A stretch of 64,000 nt of DNA from Actinobacteria bacterium IMCC26207 (GTDB lineage: Bacteria > Actinomycetota > Acidimicrobiia > Acidimicrobiales > Microtrichaceae): assembly GCA_001025035.1 (NCBI GenBank), contig LCZK01000008.1, positions 248,001 through 312,000 on the forward strand, read 5' to 3'. Positions within the stretch are counted from its first letter, which is position 1. Each line of letters begins with the position of its first letter. The notes below the pieces were generated by a model. The model saw only the letters and a program-made list of their open reading frames with translations, was not told where the DNA came from and searched no databases. The translations under genes and the position numbers were made by a program. Positions 8,318-16,122 of the stretch are shown in pieces.

Positions 8318-9621
8318 GAGTTCTCCTGTAGGGGTTGAATTGCTGCAAGTGAGAGCGTGAAAGTGGTTCCCACGCCTTCGATGGAGTCCACTGAGACATT
8401 GCCTTGATGATTACTCACCACATGTCGAACAATGGCTAGTCCCAGACCTGTTCCGCCAGTAGCTCGAGACCGGGCACGATCAACCCGGTAAAAGCGCTCA
8501 AAAACGCGATCAAGATCTTTTCTAGGGATGCCAATTCCGGCATCCGCCACAGAGAGTCTGACTCTGTCGCCGGTTGACAATCCGGAGGGACCAAGGCCAA
8601 GAGGCAGTTCTTGGGGATCGCTCTCGGCCGACTCAACAACGGCGGTCACTAAAATTTCTGACCCTTCGGGGGAATACTTGACAGCGTTGTCCAACAAGTT
8701 GAACACGGCCGATACAAGCTGCCGCCGATCGCCAAGTACCTGAATCTGTGGCGAGAGATCAACGACCACCTCAATCCCCGAATGCCCCGCCGCAGCAGCA
8801 ATACGAGCCGTAGCTTCACTCACCACTGACTGCACCGAGATCTGGTCGAACTCGGTTTCATCCCCAAACTCAATTCGGCTGAGTTCTAAGAGGTCGTCAA
8901 TTGTGTGGGCCGCCCGATCGGCCTCCACGATCATTCTTTCGGCAAGGCGGGCAACAACTTCACTCTCGGGTTCATCACGAATCGTCTCTGCCAATAAGCC
9001 GAGAGCACCGATCGGAGTTTTCAGTTCGTGACTGATGTTGGCAACAAAGTCACGACGGACGGTTTCTGTTCGACGTCGCAGCGAGTGATCCTCGACGATG
9101 GCCAAAGCACCCAATCCAGCACCATCAGTAAATGGCTGTGCAGACACGACAAACGATTGCGCCGGTGGTCCGAAGAGTTCCACCTCGCGTCGAACCGAGC
9201 GACCCGTTAGCGCTTTAATCATGAGTTCCTCGACGGCGGCCTCGACCAGAACAAGACCGTCGCGAGCCTCGATATAGCGCAGCGCTGACTGATTGCGAAA
9301 GAGTTCCGCTCCCGTGTCATCGCACAAGATGACTCCCTGTTCGATGTGCTCAATCGCGTCACGTAGGCGCTCAAGAAGGTCAGACGCTGAAGAACCTGAT
9401 TCCTGCGCTACGGCTCGTCCAGCGCCTGTCATTATGTCGGCGTCTTCAGTCCCAGAACCTTGCGGATCATCGGACTCAGACTGAGATGCACTACCCGCAG
9501 AGCTCAGAGTGTTCTTTGACCCTGCCGGCTGCTTCTTGGGTGCTGATCTTGCAGCGAAATAACCCAGTGCGGCAGCAGCAAAAAGGCCCGCAATCACAAT
9601 TATCAGCGAAGAGGCCTGCAC
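8314..9621 (-). CDS. senX3: Sensor histidine kinase SenX3-like
   Basis: A 435-residue membrane histidine kinase. One N-terminal membrane helix (SLIIVIAGLFAAAALGYFAA) is followed by a linker, a PAS-like domain (DAIEHIEQGVILCDDTGAEL), and a HisKA domain with His198 in ANISHELKTPIGAL. The HATPase domain shows NLLDNAVKYSPEG, DAGIGIPRKDLDRVFERFYR and GGTGLGLAIVRHV. There is no extracellular sensor domain, as in SenX3, where signal input comes from PhoU and the Pst transporter. It sits 19 bases after surE and overlaps regX3 by 4 bases, so all belong to one operon. Confidence 0.92.
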   Translation of the reverse strand: MQASSLIIVIAGLFAAAALGYFAARSAPKKQPAGSKNTLSSAGSASQSESDDPQGSGTEDADIMTGAGRAVAQESGSSASDLLERLRDAIEHIEQGVILCDDTGAELFRNQSALRYIEARDGLVLVEAAVEELMIKALTGRSVRREVELFGPPAQSFVVSAQPFTDGAGLGALAIVEDHSLRRRTETVRRDFVANISHELKTPIGALGLLAETIRDEPESEVVARLAERMIVEADRAAHTIDDLLELSRIEFGDETEFDQISVQSVVSEATARIAAAAGHSGIEVVVDLSPQIQVLGDRRQLVSAVFNLLDNAVKYSPEGSEILVTAVVESAESDPQELPLGLGPSGLSTGDRVRLSVADAGIGIPRKDLDRVFERFYRVDRARSRATGGTGLGLAIVRHVVSNHQGNVSVDSIEGVGTTFTLSLAAIQPLQENS

Positions 9622-9640
9622 TACTGCTGCCCCACCTGGG

Positions 9641-10414
9641 TCATGTCGCGAGCTCCGCAGCAGTCAAGAAATCCACAAGCCCGGTCGGCTCGCTCCCTCG
9701 GATGCCCGTCAGCGCCGTGACTACAGGATGGCCCTGAGCAACGAGTGCTGTATCTGAGTCTGATGGAAGCGAGGCAGTGGTTGGGACGAACCCAAATTCG
9801 ACACGTTCCTCGGTGCGCAGAAGAAACTCGGTACGGATCGCCCCAAGCGGAGCGAGTTGGCCCCACTTCACCTCTTTCAGGTCAGTGCCTTGCACGTCTG
9901 GAACGCTCAGGTTGATACTGCTCAGAGTTCCGCTCGCAACAATCCACGCCGCGACTTCAGCTGCGAGTTCTGCTGCAACATCAAAATGCTGAATTGAGGG
10001 CTCGCTACCCGCAATACTGACGGCCACCCCTGGTAAGCCCAAATTTGCAGCAGTCAGCACAGCACCAACGGTGCCTGAATGCAGAGTGACTCTGCCCGTG
10101 TTGAGACCAGGGTTCACGCCCGAGGCAACTACATCTGGAGGCGGACCAAATGCGCCAAGATGTGCCGCAAACACGCACAACGCCGGGGTTGCATCCAACT
10201 CATACGACTCCACCGAGTCAAGGCCCTCAAGTGGCATCGACCGATACCGCAGGAAGGATCCCTCACCAAGATTTCCGATGGCTGCCCCACAACCGCTGCG
10301 ATCGCCTTCTGGCGCCAGAGCAATCACATCATGGCCAGCGGCACTCAAGGCCGAAGCAAGTGCATGCAGACCAGGCGCGTGGAGGCCATCGTCATTGGTC
10401 ACAAGAACCCTCAT
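9641..10414 (-). CDS. surE: 5'/3'-nucleotidase SurE
   Basis: A 257-residue metal-dependent phosphatase that removes phosphate from nucleoside monophosphates and some short polyphosphates. The N-terminal metal site MRVLVTNDDGLHAPG is complete, Ser and Asn ligands occur in VVASGVNPGLNTG, and HSGTVGAVLTAA is also present. The start ATG 10414 has AGGGT upstream. Longer in-frame starts would run into phoU and add unrelated residues. It lies 10 bases after the phoU stop and 19 bases before senX3. The position inside a Pho operon is uncommon and fits a phosphate-salvage role. Confidence 0.9.
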   Translation of the reverse strand: MRVLVTNDDGLHAPGLHALASALSAAGHDVIALAPEGDRSGCGAAIGNLGEGSFLRYRSMPLEGLDSVESYELDATPALCVFAAHLGAFGPPPDVVASGVNPGLNTGRVTLHSGTVGAVLTAANLGLPGVAVSIAGSEPSIQHFDVAAELAAEVAAWIVASGTLSSINLSVPDVQGTDLKEVKWGQLAPLGAIRTEFLLRTEERVEFGFVPTTASLPSDSDTALVAQGHPVVTALTGIRGSEPTGLVDFLTAAELAT

Positions 10415-10424
10415 CGGTGGACCC

Positions 10425-11234
10425 TCATGCGCCGTCGGGAACCTCGCCCGAACCCTCCTCGTGCGGTGAGTCCAAGCGGGCTGCTTCTCCTGCTTCGTCA
10501 TTCTGAGCTCTGCTGTTGCCAGCTTCGACACCGGCCTCAGCCTCGGCTTCACGCAGTCTCTGCCGAGCAGCGCCGCTCTTCTCTGGAAGCCATCCAGTCA
10601 CCATGTACATGACGCGCTCGCCAATGTTCACTGCGTGATCACCGACGCGCTCGTAGTAGCGGCCGATCATGGCCATCTGAACAGCACCCTGCAGATTCAG
10701 ATTCATCTCGGAGTGCGAGCGGAAGATCGCTTGCACATACGCAACCTGCAGTTCGTCGAGTCGGTCATCAATGTCGTCAAGTGCCGAGGCAAGCGAGGTG
10801 TCAGCATCAACATAGGAGTCAATCGCTGCACGAATCAGGAACGTTGCCTCCACTCCCATCTGCTCAATCAAGCCGCGAATCTGAGGTCCAAACTCGACAT
10901 CGTAAATACGCCGTGAGGCTTTGCACACGTTCACGATCAGGTCAGCGGATCGCTCGAGTTCGCTGATGAGTCGCAAACTCGTGAGGATGAAACGAAGCTC
11001 CCCTGCAATAGGAGATTGCAGTGCGAGCAAGCGATAGCAGCGCTCTTCAAGGCCCAAGCAGAAGTCATCAATGACATCATCACCGTCGATGAGGACCTGC
11101 GCTGCATGCAAGTCGCGATCAAGCAGCGCTGCAGTCCCGCGGCCAATCGTCTCGGAGACCATTGCGCCCAGACGAATCAGATCGGAGCGCACCTCTTCGA
11201 GTTCGCCGTGATAATGGATTCGGGTTTCGTTCAT
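10425..11234 (-). CDS. phoU: Phosphate-signalling regulator PhoU
   Basis: A 269-residue protein of two tandem three-helix bundles that links the Pst transporter to the SenX3-type kinase and represses it when phosphate is plentiful. The family features seen are ETRIHYHGELEEVRSDLIRL, MVSETIGRGTAALLDRD, and the metal-binding ELERSADLIVNVCK in repeat 1 and YYERVGDHAVNIGERVMYM in repeat 2. A hydrophilic tail of about 45 residues beyond the normal end is rich in Ala, Glu and Gly. The ATG at 11234 follows GGGGGA. It starts 26 bases after pstB. Confidence 0.93.
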   Translation of the reverse strand: MNETRIHYHGELEEVRSDLIRLGAMVSETIGRGTAALLDRDLHAAQVLIDGDDVIDDFCLGLEERCYRLLALQSPIAGELRFILTSLRLISELERSADLIVNVCKASRRIYDVEFGPQIRGLIEQMGVEATFLIRAAIDSYVDADTSLASALDDIDDRLDELQVAYVQAIFRSHSEMNLNLQGAVQMAMIGRYYERVGDHAVNIGERVMYMVTGWLPEKSGAARQRLREAEAEAGVEAGNSRAQNDEAGEAARLDSPHEEGSGEVPDGA

Positions 11235-11259
11235 CTGAGTCCCCCAACTGAGTGAATGG

Positions 11260-12255
11260 TCATCCGAATTTACCAGTGATGTAATGCTCAGTTCGCTCGT
11301 CGCTTGGGTTCGCAAAGATCGTTTCGGTACGGTCGAACTCGACGAGCAGGCCTGTGCGCACATCACTCTCGGGGTTCACTTCAGTAGAAAAGAACGCCGT
11401 TGCATCGCTCACTCGTGCAGCCTGTTGCATGTTGTGAGTGACGATCACAATCGTGAAATCTGTCTTGATCTCTCTCATCAAGTCTTCGATCCGAGCAGTG
11501 GCAATCGGGTCCAGAGCAGAACAGGGCTCGTCCATCAGGATCACTTCTGGTTTCACAGCAATTGCTCGCGCAATGCACAGGCGCTGTTGCTGACCACCCG
11601 ACATCCCAAGTGCCGAGGCCTTGAGCCGGTCCTTGACCTCATCCCACAGGGCCGCCCGTTTGAGTGAGCTCTCAACAATCTCGTCAAGCTCTGCCTTCTT
11701 CTTGATCCCACCAATTCTGGGGCCATAGGCCACGTTCTCGTAGATGGACTTTGGGAATGGGTTCGGCTTCTGAAAGACCATCCCGATGCGACGACGAACC
11801 TCTACTGCGTTGACCTTCTCTCCGTACAGATCAACCCCGTGGTATTGAATCTTTCCCTCAACTCGGGCCCCGTCGATCAGGTCATTCATGCGGTTAAAGC
11901 AGCGAAGGACGGTTGTCTTGCCACAACCAGATGGCCCAATGAATGCGGTGATCTCATGCTTGCGCACCTTCATGTCTACGTCTCGCACAGCACGGTACTT
12001 TCCGTAGTAGACGCTGAGCTTGTCCACGTTGAACACCACCGAGCCAAGCTCGGCCGGTCCTTCTTGGCTAGCCGATGAATCAGAAGGATCACCTTGAGTG
12101 GAGATCTCGGCACCGCTGTCCGCAGCATCCGTTGACTCGGTGTTCGCAGCCTCGCCGCCGATCACGGGCGGCGCCACAGGGGCCGAAGTAGAGGCACTCG
12201 CCAAGTTCGGCTCTTGCTCGCTGTCTGCCTGCATCGTGTTCTCCAGAGAGGTCAT
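11260..12255 (-). CDS. pstB: Phosphate ABC transporter ATPase PstB with N-terminal extension
   Basis: The ATP-hydrolysing subunit of the high-affinity phosphate importer. The ATPase domain begins at about residue 73 ([20 protein letters not shown]) and holds Walker [10 protein letters not shown], the Q loop [10 protein letters not shown], signature [14 protein letters not shown], Walker [15 protein letters not shown] and the H loop VTHNMQQA. Ahead of it is a Ser/Ala/Glu-rich tail of about 70 residues that ordinary PstB proteins (about 255 residues) lack. The ATG at 12255 overlaps the pstA stop (ATGA), which supports the long form. In-frame codons upstream overlap pstA and are rejected. Confidence 0.93.
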   Translation of the reverse strand: MTSLENTMQADSEQEPNLASASTSAPVAPPVIGGEAANTESTDAADSGAEISTQGDPSDSSASQEGPAELGSVVFNVDKLSVYYGKYRAVRDVDMKVRKHEITAFIGPSGCGKTTVLRCFNRMNDLIDGARVEGKIQYHGVDLYGEKVNAVEVRRRIGMVFQKPNPFPKSIYENVAYGPRIGGIKKKAELDEIVESSLKRAALWDEVKDRLKASALGMSGGQQQRLCIARAIAVKPEVILMDEPCSALDPIATARIEDLMREIKTDFTIVIVTHNMQQAARVSDATAFFSTEVNPESDVRTGLLVEFDRTETIFANPSDERTEHYITGKFG

Positions 12256-13250
12256 GTGTTTCCGATGGTCAATCTGCTGCTGATAGCTCGAGCAGTAAGG
12301 GTGAGTACCAAAACAATGCCCACCAGGGTCACTGCAGCACCCCAAGCGAGTTGGGTCGCAATGCTGCCCCCATTGGTGAGTTGTGAGTAGATCTGCGCCG
12401 AGAGGGTGGTGTTCTGCCCGCGCATCGAGAAGTTCGTGGTGGTCACATAGCCAATGGTGAACACCACGGGTGCTGTCTCGCCGGCTGCTCGAGCAACTGC
12501 TAGTAGGCAACCAGAAGTTATTCCGGCACTGGCTGCTGGCAGCACCACTTTGAGCGTGGTCTTCCATGTCCGGGTTCCAAGCGCAGCAGAAGCTTCACGA
12601 AGGGCATTGGGCACGAGTTTCAGCATCTCTTCGGTAGAACGCACCACGATCGGCAACATCAAACATGCCAAGGCCAAAGAGGCAGCAAAGGCCGACTTGC
12701 CTTTCGTTCCAAAATTCAACACCCAGATGGTGTAGATAAACACACCCATGACTACCGAGGGAACCCCCACCATGACGTCGGTCATAAAGCGAATGAACCG
12801 AGCTAAGCGGCCAGTCTTGCCATACTCATGCAGATAGACAGCCCCCAGGATTCCCAGTGGAATGGCCATGACTGACGCACCAAAGACTGTCAGGAAGGTA
12901 CCCACAATGGCGGGCTGCATACCCTCAACTACAGAGGTGGAGGATTCGCCCGACTTACATTCGGCAGCGTCACCAAACCCGAGGCCACACAAGTCTTCGT
13001 TGCCAGCTAGGTCTTCCCTGCCAACATCGCCTGGAATGGGCTGGGTCCACCAGTCAACCGTGAGGACAACGCCTAGCCCCTGAGACAGCACGCTGGCTCC
13101 CATGGCAAACAGAGGAATCGCTGCAAGGAGGAACGCCCCGACCATTGCAACCGAAGCGGCAGCGTTTCGAAACCTGCGCTTCTTGGACATATTGGCCGAG
13201 GTCAGGCTCTGAAACACCTGCTCGGTGGACTCGGAACTTGTGTTGCTCAT
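12252..13250 (-). CDS. pstA: Phosphate ABC transporter permease PstA
   Basis: A 332-residue inner-membrane permease with about six helices. The binding-protein-dependent transport domain includes [21 protein letters not shown], the EAA-type loop contacting PstB. A loop of about 60 residues after helix 1 contains two Cys ([16 protein letters not shown]), probably an extracellular disulfide. It starts inside the last codons of pstC and overlaps pstB by 4 bases, so subunit synthesis is likely coupled. Confidence 0.92.
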   Translation of the reverse strand: MSNTSSESTEQVFQSLTSANMSKKRRFRNAAASVAMVGAFLLAAIPLFAMGASVLSQGLGVVLTVDWWTQPIPGDVGREDLAGNEDLCGLGFGDAAECKSGESSTSVVEGMQPAIVGTFLTVFGASVMAIPLGILGAVYLHEYGKTGRLARFIRFMTDVMVGVPSVVMGVFIYTIWVLNFGTKGKSAFAASLALACLMLPIVVRSTEEMLKLVPNALREASAALGTRTWKTTLKVVLPAASAGITSGCLLAVARAAGETAPVVFTIGYVTTTNFSMRGQNTTLSAQIYSQLTNGGSIATQLAWGAAVTLVGIVLVLTLTARAISSRLTIGNT

Positions 13251-14239
13251 GCCGTCCCCTTTATCCGCCGGTCAATCACGAGCACCATCCGTCGAGCCGA
13301 CACATTCACCACAATGGTGATCACAAACAGGCAGACACCGAGTCCGATCAAAGCCGATCGGTACAGGCCTCCTGCCTCTGACAAGCTGCGGAAAATCTGA
13401 GCGGGCATCGTCTCTCCACGCCCAAAAAGATTGGCCGAAATCTGCGGTGAAGCTCCGATCAGCAGCGCAACGGCAACCGTCTCTCCCATTGCGCGGCCGA
13501 GACCCAGCATCACTGCTCCTGTCAGGCCGCCCGTGGAATGCGGAATGACCACACCTTTGATCATTTCCCATCGAGTCGCCCCAAGTGCAAGCGACCCAGA
13601 CTTGTCATTTTCTGGCACCGTTAAGAACACCTCTCGGGTAACTGCCGTGATGATGGGGATAATCATGAGTGCAAGAACCAAACCTGCGCTCATAAAGCTC
13701 GACCCAGACCCGGGGGCAAAGATCACATTCAGGACCGGGATCGAGGAAACGGCATCGGCTATTGAGTTGAACACCGACTGAAAGATCGGAATGAGCTGAT
13801 AAAAGCCCCACAACCCGAATACCACTGAGGGCACAGCGGCAAGCAGGTCAATCACTAGTGTGATGCTGCTGCGAACACGCCGATGCGCTAGTTCTGTCAC
13901 GAACAGCGCAATGCCAATGCTGAGCGGCACCGCAAAGAACACCGCTATAAGCGAGACCAAGACGGTGCCGTATACCAAGGGGAGAATGCCGTAGATCCCC
14001 TCAGACGGGATCCACTCAAGTCCAAAGAAGTACGAGGTACCGAGTTCAGAAAACGCTGGCCAAGCCTGCTTGGTAGTGGTCACTGCGATCAGCAGCAAGA
14101 TCACCAGAACTGCCACTCCAGATAGCAGCGTTACCCTTCGGAAAATTCCGTCGGCAACTGCTCCAGAGCCTTGCTCTGTCAGCGGGTTAGGAGAGGTCTC
14201 CTCGCTCTCGGCGGGTGGCCTTTCAAGCTGGGTAGTCAT
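13247..14239 (-). CDS. pstC: Phosphate ABC transporter permease PstC
   Basis: A 330-residue permease that pairs with PstA to form the membrane channel. It has about six helices and an EAA-like loop (SLALGATRWEMIKGVVIPHS). The region YFFGLEWIPSEGIYGILPLV is characteristic of PstC. A Pro/Ser/Glu-rich cytoplasmic N-terminus of about 30 residues precedes helix 1. It is separated from pstS by 87 bases containing a strong hairpin, and overlaps pstA by 4 bases. Confidence 0.93.
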   Translation of the reverse strand: MTTQLERPPAESEETSPNPLTEQGSGAVADGIFRRVTLLSGVAVLVILLLIAVTTTKQAWPAFSELGTSYFFGLEWIPSEGIYGILPLVYGTVLVSLIAVFFAVPLSIGIALFVTELAHRRVRSSITLVIDLLAAVPSVVFGLWGFYQLIPIFQSVFNSIADAVSSIPVLNVIFAPGSGSSFMSAGLVLALMIIPIITAVTREVFLTVPENDKSGSLALGATRWEMIKGVVIPHSTGGLTGAVMLGLGRAMGETVAVALLIGASPQISANLFGRGETMPAQIFRSLSEAGGLYRSALIGLGVCLFVITIVVNVSARRMVLVIDRRIKGTA

Positions 14240-14288
14240 AATTAATCAATGCACACATACATGCCCTCTGAACTCATCGGATAAAGAG

Positions 14289-14322
14289 ACTGGGGCCGGA
14301 CCGCAAGCGATCCGACCCCAGT
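14289..14322 (-). terminator. Hairpin between pstS and pstC (attenuator)
   Basis: A long inverted repeat starts 5 bases after the pstS stop: outer ACTGGGG / CCCCAGT and inner CGG / CCG pairs with two mismatches. On the minus strand it is followed by CTCTTTATCC, a modest pyrimidine run. Such structures after binding-protein genes usually give partial termination, so that more PstS than permease is made. Confidence 0.6.
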
Positions 14323-14326
14323 GAGA

Positions 14327-15457
14327 TCAACTAGCGATTTTGTCAATCTGAGCAATCGCCTTTTCGGCGAGTGAACTCGGAAGCGCAACGTAACCAGTCT
14401 CGGATGCTTGGGCCTGGCCCGTGGTCAACACGTACTGCAAGTAGGTCTTGATCGTGGTGGCCTTGGCAGCATCGGCTTGCTTGTCGAGTACCAACAAGAA
14501 GGTTGGCGCTGTGATCGGGTAATCCTTGGCACCGGAACCATTCAGCGGGTTGTAGGTCAGGTTTGCCTCGATGGTTGCGTCCTCGAGTGCAGCCTGCACG
14601 CCCTCAACCGAGGGAGCGATGTAGTTCCCAGAGGAGTTTTGAATGCTGGCAAGGCTCAGACCGGCTTTACCGGCATCTGCGAGGTCAACATATCCAATGG
14701 CTCCAGAGGTCTGCTTGATCAACTCTGCAACTCCGGAGTTCTTCTCTGCTCCCTGAGTGGATTCTGGCCAGTTGACCTCGTCACCACTTCCCAGAGTCCA
14801 GACGCTGGGCGATGCCGCTGTCAGGTACTTCGTAAAGTTGTTGGTAGTACCCGAGCCATCTGAGCGATGCACGACGGTGATTGCGGTCGCAGGCAATTCT
14901 GCGTCTGGGTTGTCTGCAGCAATCTTGGGGTCGTTCCAAGTGGTGATCTCTGCCTGGAAGATTCCTGCAATCACGTCGGGGCTAAGTTGAAGTTCGGTCA
15001 CACCGTCCAGATTGAACGAGACCGTGATCGGTGCTGCAACAGTTGGGAAGTACAACACAGTGCTCGGGAAGACTTCGCCATCCTTAGGCAGCGAATCACT
15101 ACCAGCGAAATCAACGGTTCCAGCAGAGAGCTGCGAGCGTCCATCAGAGGAGCCGCTCTTGGCATAGGTCACGCGCTCGGTTCCAGCTACGCCGTTAAAG
15201 TCTGTGTTGACAGCTTGGTAGAAGGAGTCAGGAAAGCTTGCTCCTCCACCGGAAACCGATGCAGTAAGGGCCTTGATGGAGGCATCGGTAGGGGCTTCGC
15301 CTGCTGCAGCGACCGTGGTTGTTGACTTGTCAGTAGTTGATTCGGTTGATTCGCTATCGGATTTGCTGCAACCGGCGGCAAACAAGGCGAGAACAGCAAT
15401 CAATGCGATGCTGGCACCGAGTTGAGTGCTGCGGGACTTTCTAGGCGTGAAATTCAT
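14327..15457 (-). CDS. pstS: Phosphate-binding lipoprotein PstS
   Basis: A 376-residue extracellular phosphate receptor. The signal peptide (ALIAVLALFAAGC) ends at lipobox Cys30, so the protein is lipid-anchored. A Ser/Thr-rich tether (SDSESTESTTDKSTTTV) leads to the binding domain. Phosphate-contact motifs seen are GGGASFPDSFYQ, YAKSGSSDGRSQLSAGTVDFAGSD and HRSDGSGTTNNFTKYL. The ATG at 15457 follows AGGAG. An upstream in-frame ATG/GTG to 15589 would add a non-signal segment and is not used. Transcription is likely induced by phosphate starvation through the upstream PHO box. Confidence 0.95.
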   Translation of the reverse strand: MNFTPRKSRSTQLGASIALIAVLALFAAGCSKSDSESTESTTDKSTTTVAAAGEAPTDASIKALTASVSGGGASFPDSFYQAVNTDFNGVAGTERVTYAKSGSSDGRSQLSAGTVDFAGSDSLPKDGEVFPSTVLYFPTVAAPITVSFNLDGVTELQLSPDVIAGIFQAEITTWNDPKIAADNPDAELPATAITVVHRSDGSGTTNNFTKYLTAASPSVWTLGSGDEVNWPESTQGAEKNSGVAELIKQTSGAIGYVDLADAGKAGLSLASIQNSSGNYIAPSVEGVQAALEDATIEANLTYNPLNGSGAKDYPITAPTFLLVLDKQADAAKATTIKTYLQYVLTTGQAQASETGYVALPSSLAEKAIAQIDKIAS

Positions 15458-15558
15458 TCTGTTTCTCCTAGGGGCGGGAGTGACGGGAAATCTATTTCGA
15501 AGGCCATCTGGACCTACAAGCCCCAAAGCTAGGAAGTTGCGCTGTACTGGGGTAGCGA

Positions 15559-15580
15559 TTTGGATGAACAGAAGGTGAAC
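15559..15580 (-). promoter_or_regulatory. PHO box: two 11-bp direct repeats upstream of pstS
   Basis: On the minus strand the sequence reads GTTCACCTTCT then GTTCATCCAAA, two adjacent 11-base units sharing GTTCAyC. This matches the direct-repeat architecture of actinobacterial PhoP/RegX3 sites. It lies about 100 bases upstream of the pstS start and is the likely RegX3 target. Confidence 0.75.
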
Positions 15581-15637
15581 CCCTACCAAATTTATAAAAT
15601 CCCAAGTTTGAAATGTATTGAAATAAGTTGAGAACTT

Positions 15638-16102
15638 CTAAATATCTCGTTCATATATTGACAGCGAGTGAACAACTTCAAGGTCAGAGGAAAACGCGCA
15701 GATCCTCGATAGCTCCTCAAAGGCAACCCAAGAAATCCGATCAACCTCTTCGTTCGGTTCAAATCCATGGTCCTTCAGGACCGTCATCGCCCACCAGCGA
15801 ACAGTCTTTTCCTCACCCTTTGGAGTCAGGTACTGCACGGTGCGGAGTTCCTCTCCAAGTTCGCACTCCAGCCCCGTTTCTTCTCGCACTTCCCGCAGGG
15901 CAGTCTGTTCGCTCGACTCTCGCTTCTTCGCCTTGCCCTTCGGCAGGCTCCAATCCTGATACCGAGGCCGGTGCACTAGTGCGAACTCCATATCGGAAAA
16001 TCTGCTTTGTGGGCCAAGCTCGCTTTGCGGCTGCCCCGAAGATCGCAGCCTCCAGACGACCCCTCCAGCGGCTCGAATCTGTCGGGCCTTCGACTCAGTC
16101 AC
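15638..16102 (-). CDS. MutT1-like Nudix hydrolase
   Basis: A 154-residue Nudix enzyme with a complete box, GKAKKRE-x7-REVREETGLE (G-x5-E-x7-REVxEExG), preceded by the IRAAGGVVWRL strand and SLPKGKAKK. In mycobacteria MutT1 sits next to ppk and hydrolyses 8-oxo-dGTP and diadenosine polyphosphates, but carries an extra histidine-phosphatase domain that is absent here. It starts 21 bases after the ppk stop, which implies co-transcription. The substrate could be oxidised nucleotides, Ap4A or inositol polyphosphates. Confidence 0.85.
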   Translation of the reverse strand: MTESKARQIRAAGGVVWRLRSSGQPQSELGPQSRFSDMEFALVHRPRYQDWSLPKGKAKKRESSEQTALREVREETGLECELGEELRTVQYLTPKGEEKTVRWWAMTVLKDHGFEPNEEVDRISWVAFEELSRICAFSSDLEVVHSLSIYERDI

Positions 16103-16122
16103 TCAGTTCCACCTGAACCACA

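Noticed and set aside
11260..12567. Longer pstB frame reaching 12567
   Set aside because: It overlaps the conserved end of pstA by over 300 bases; the ATGA junction at 12255 is the natural start.
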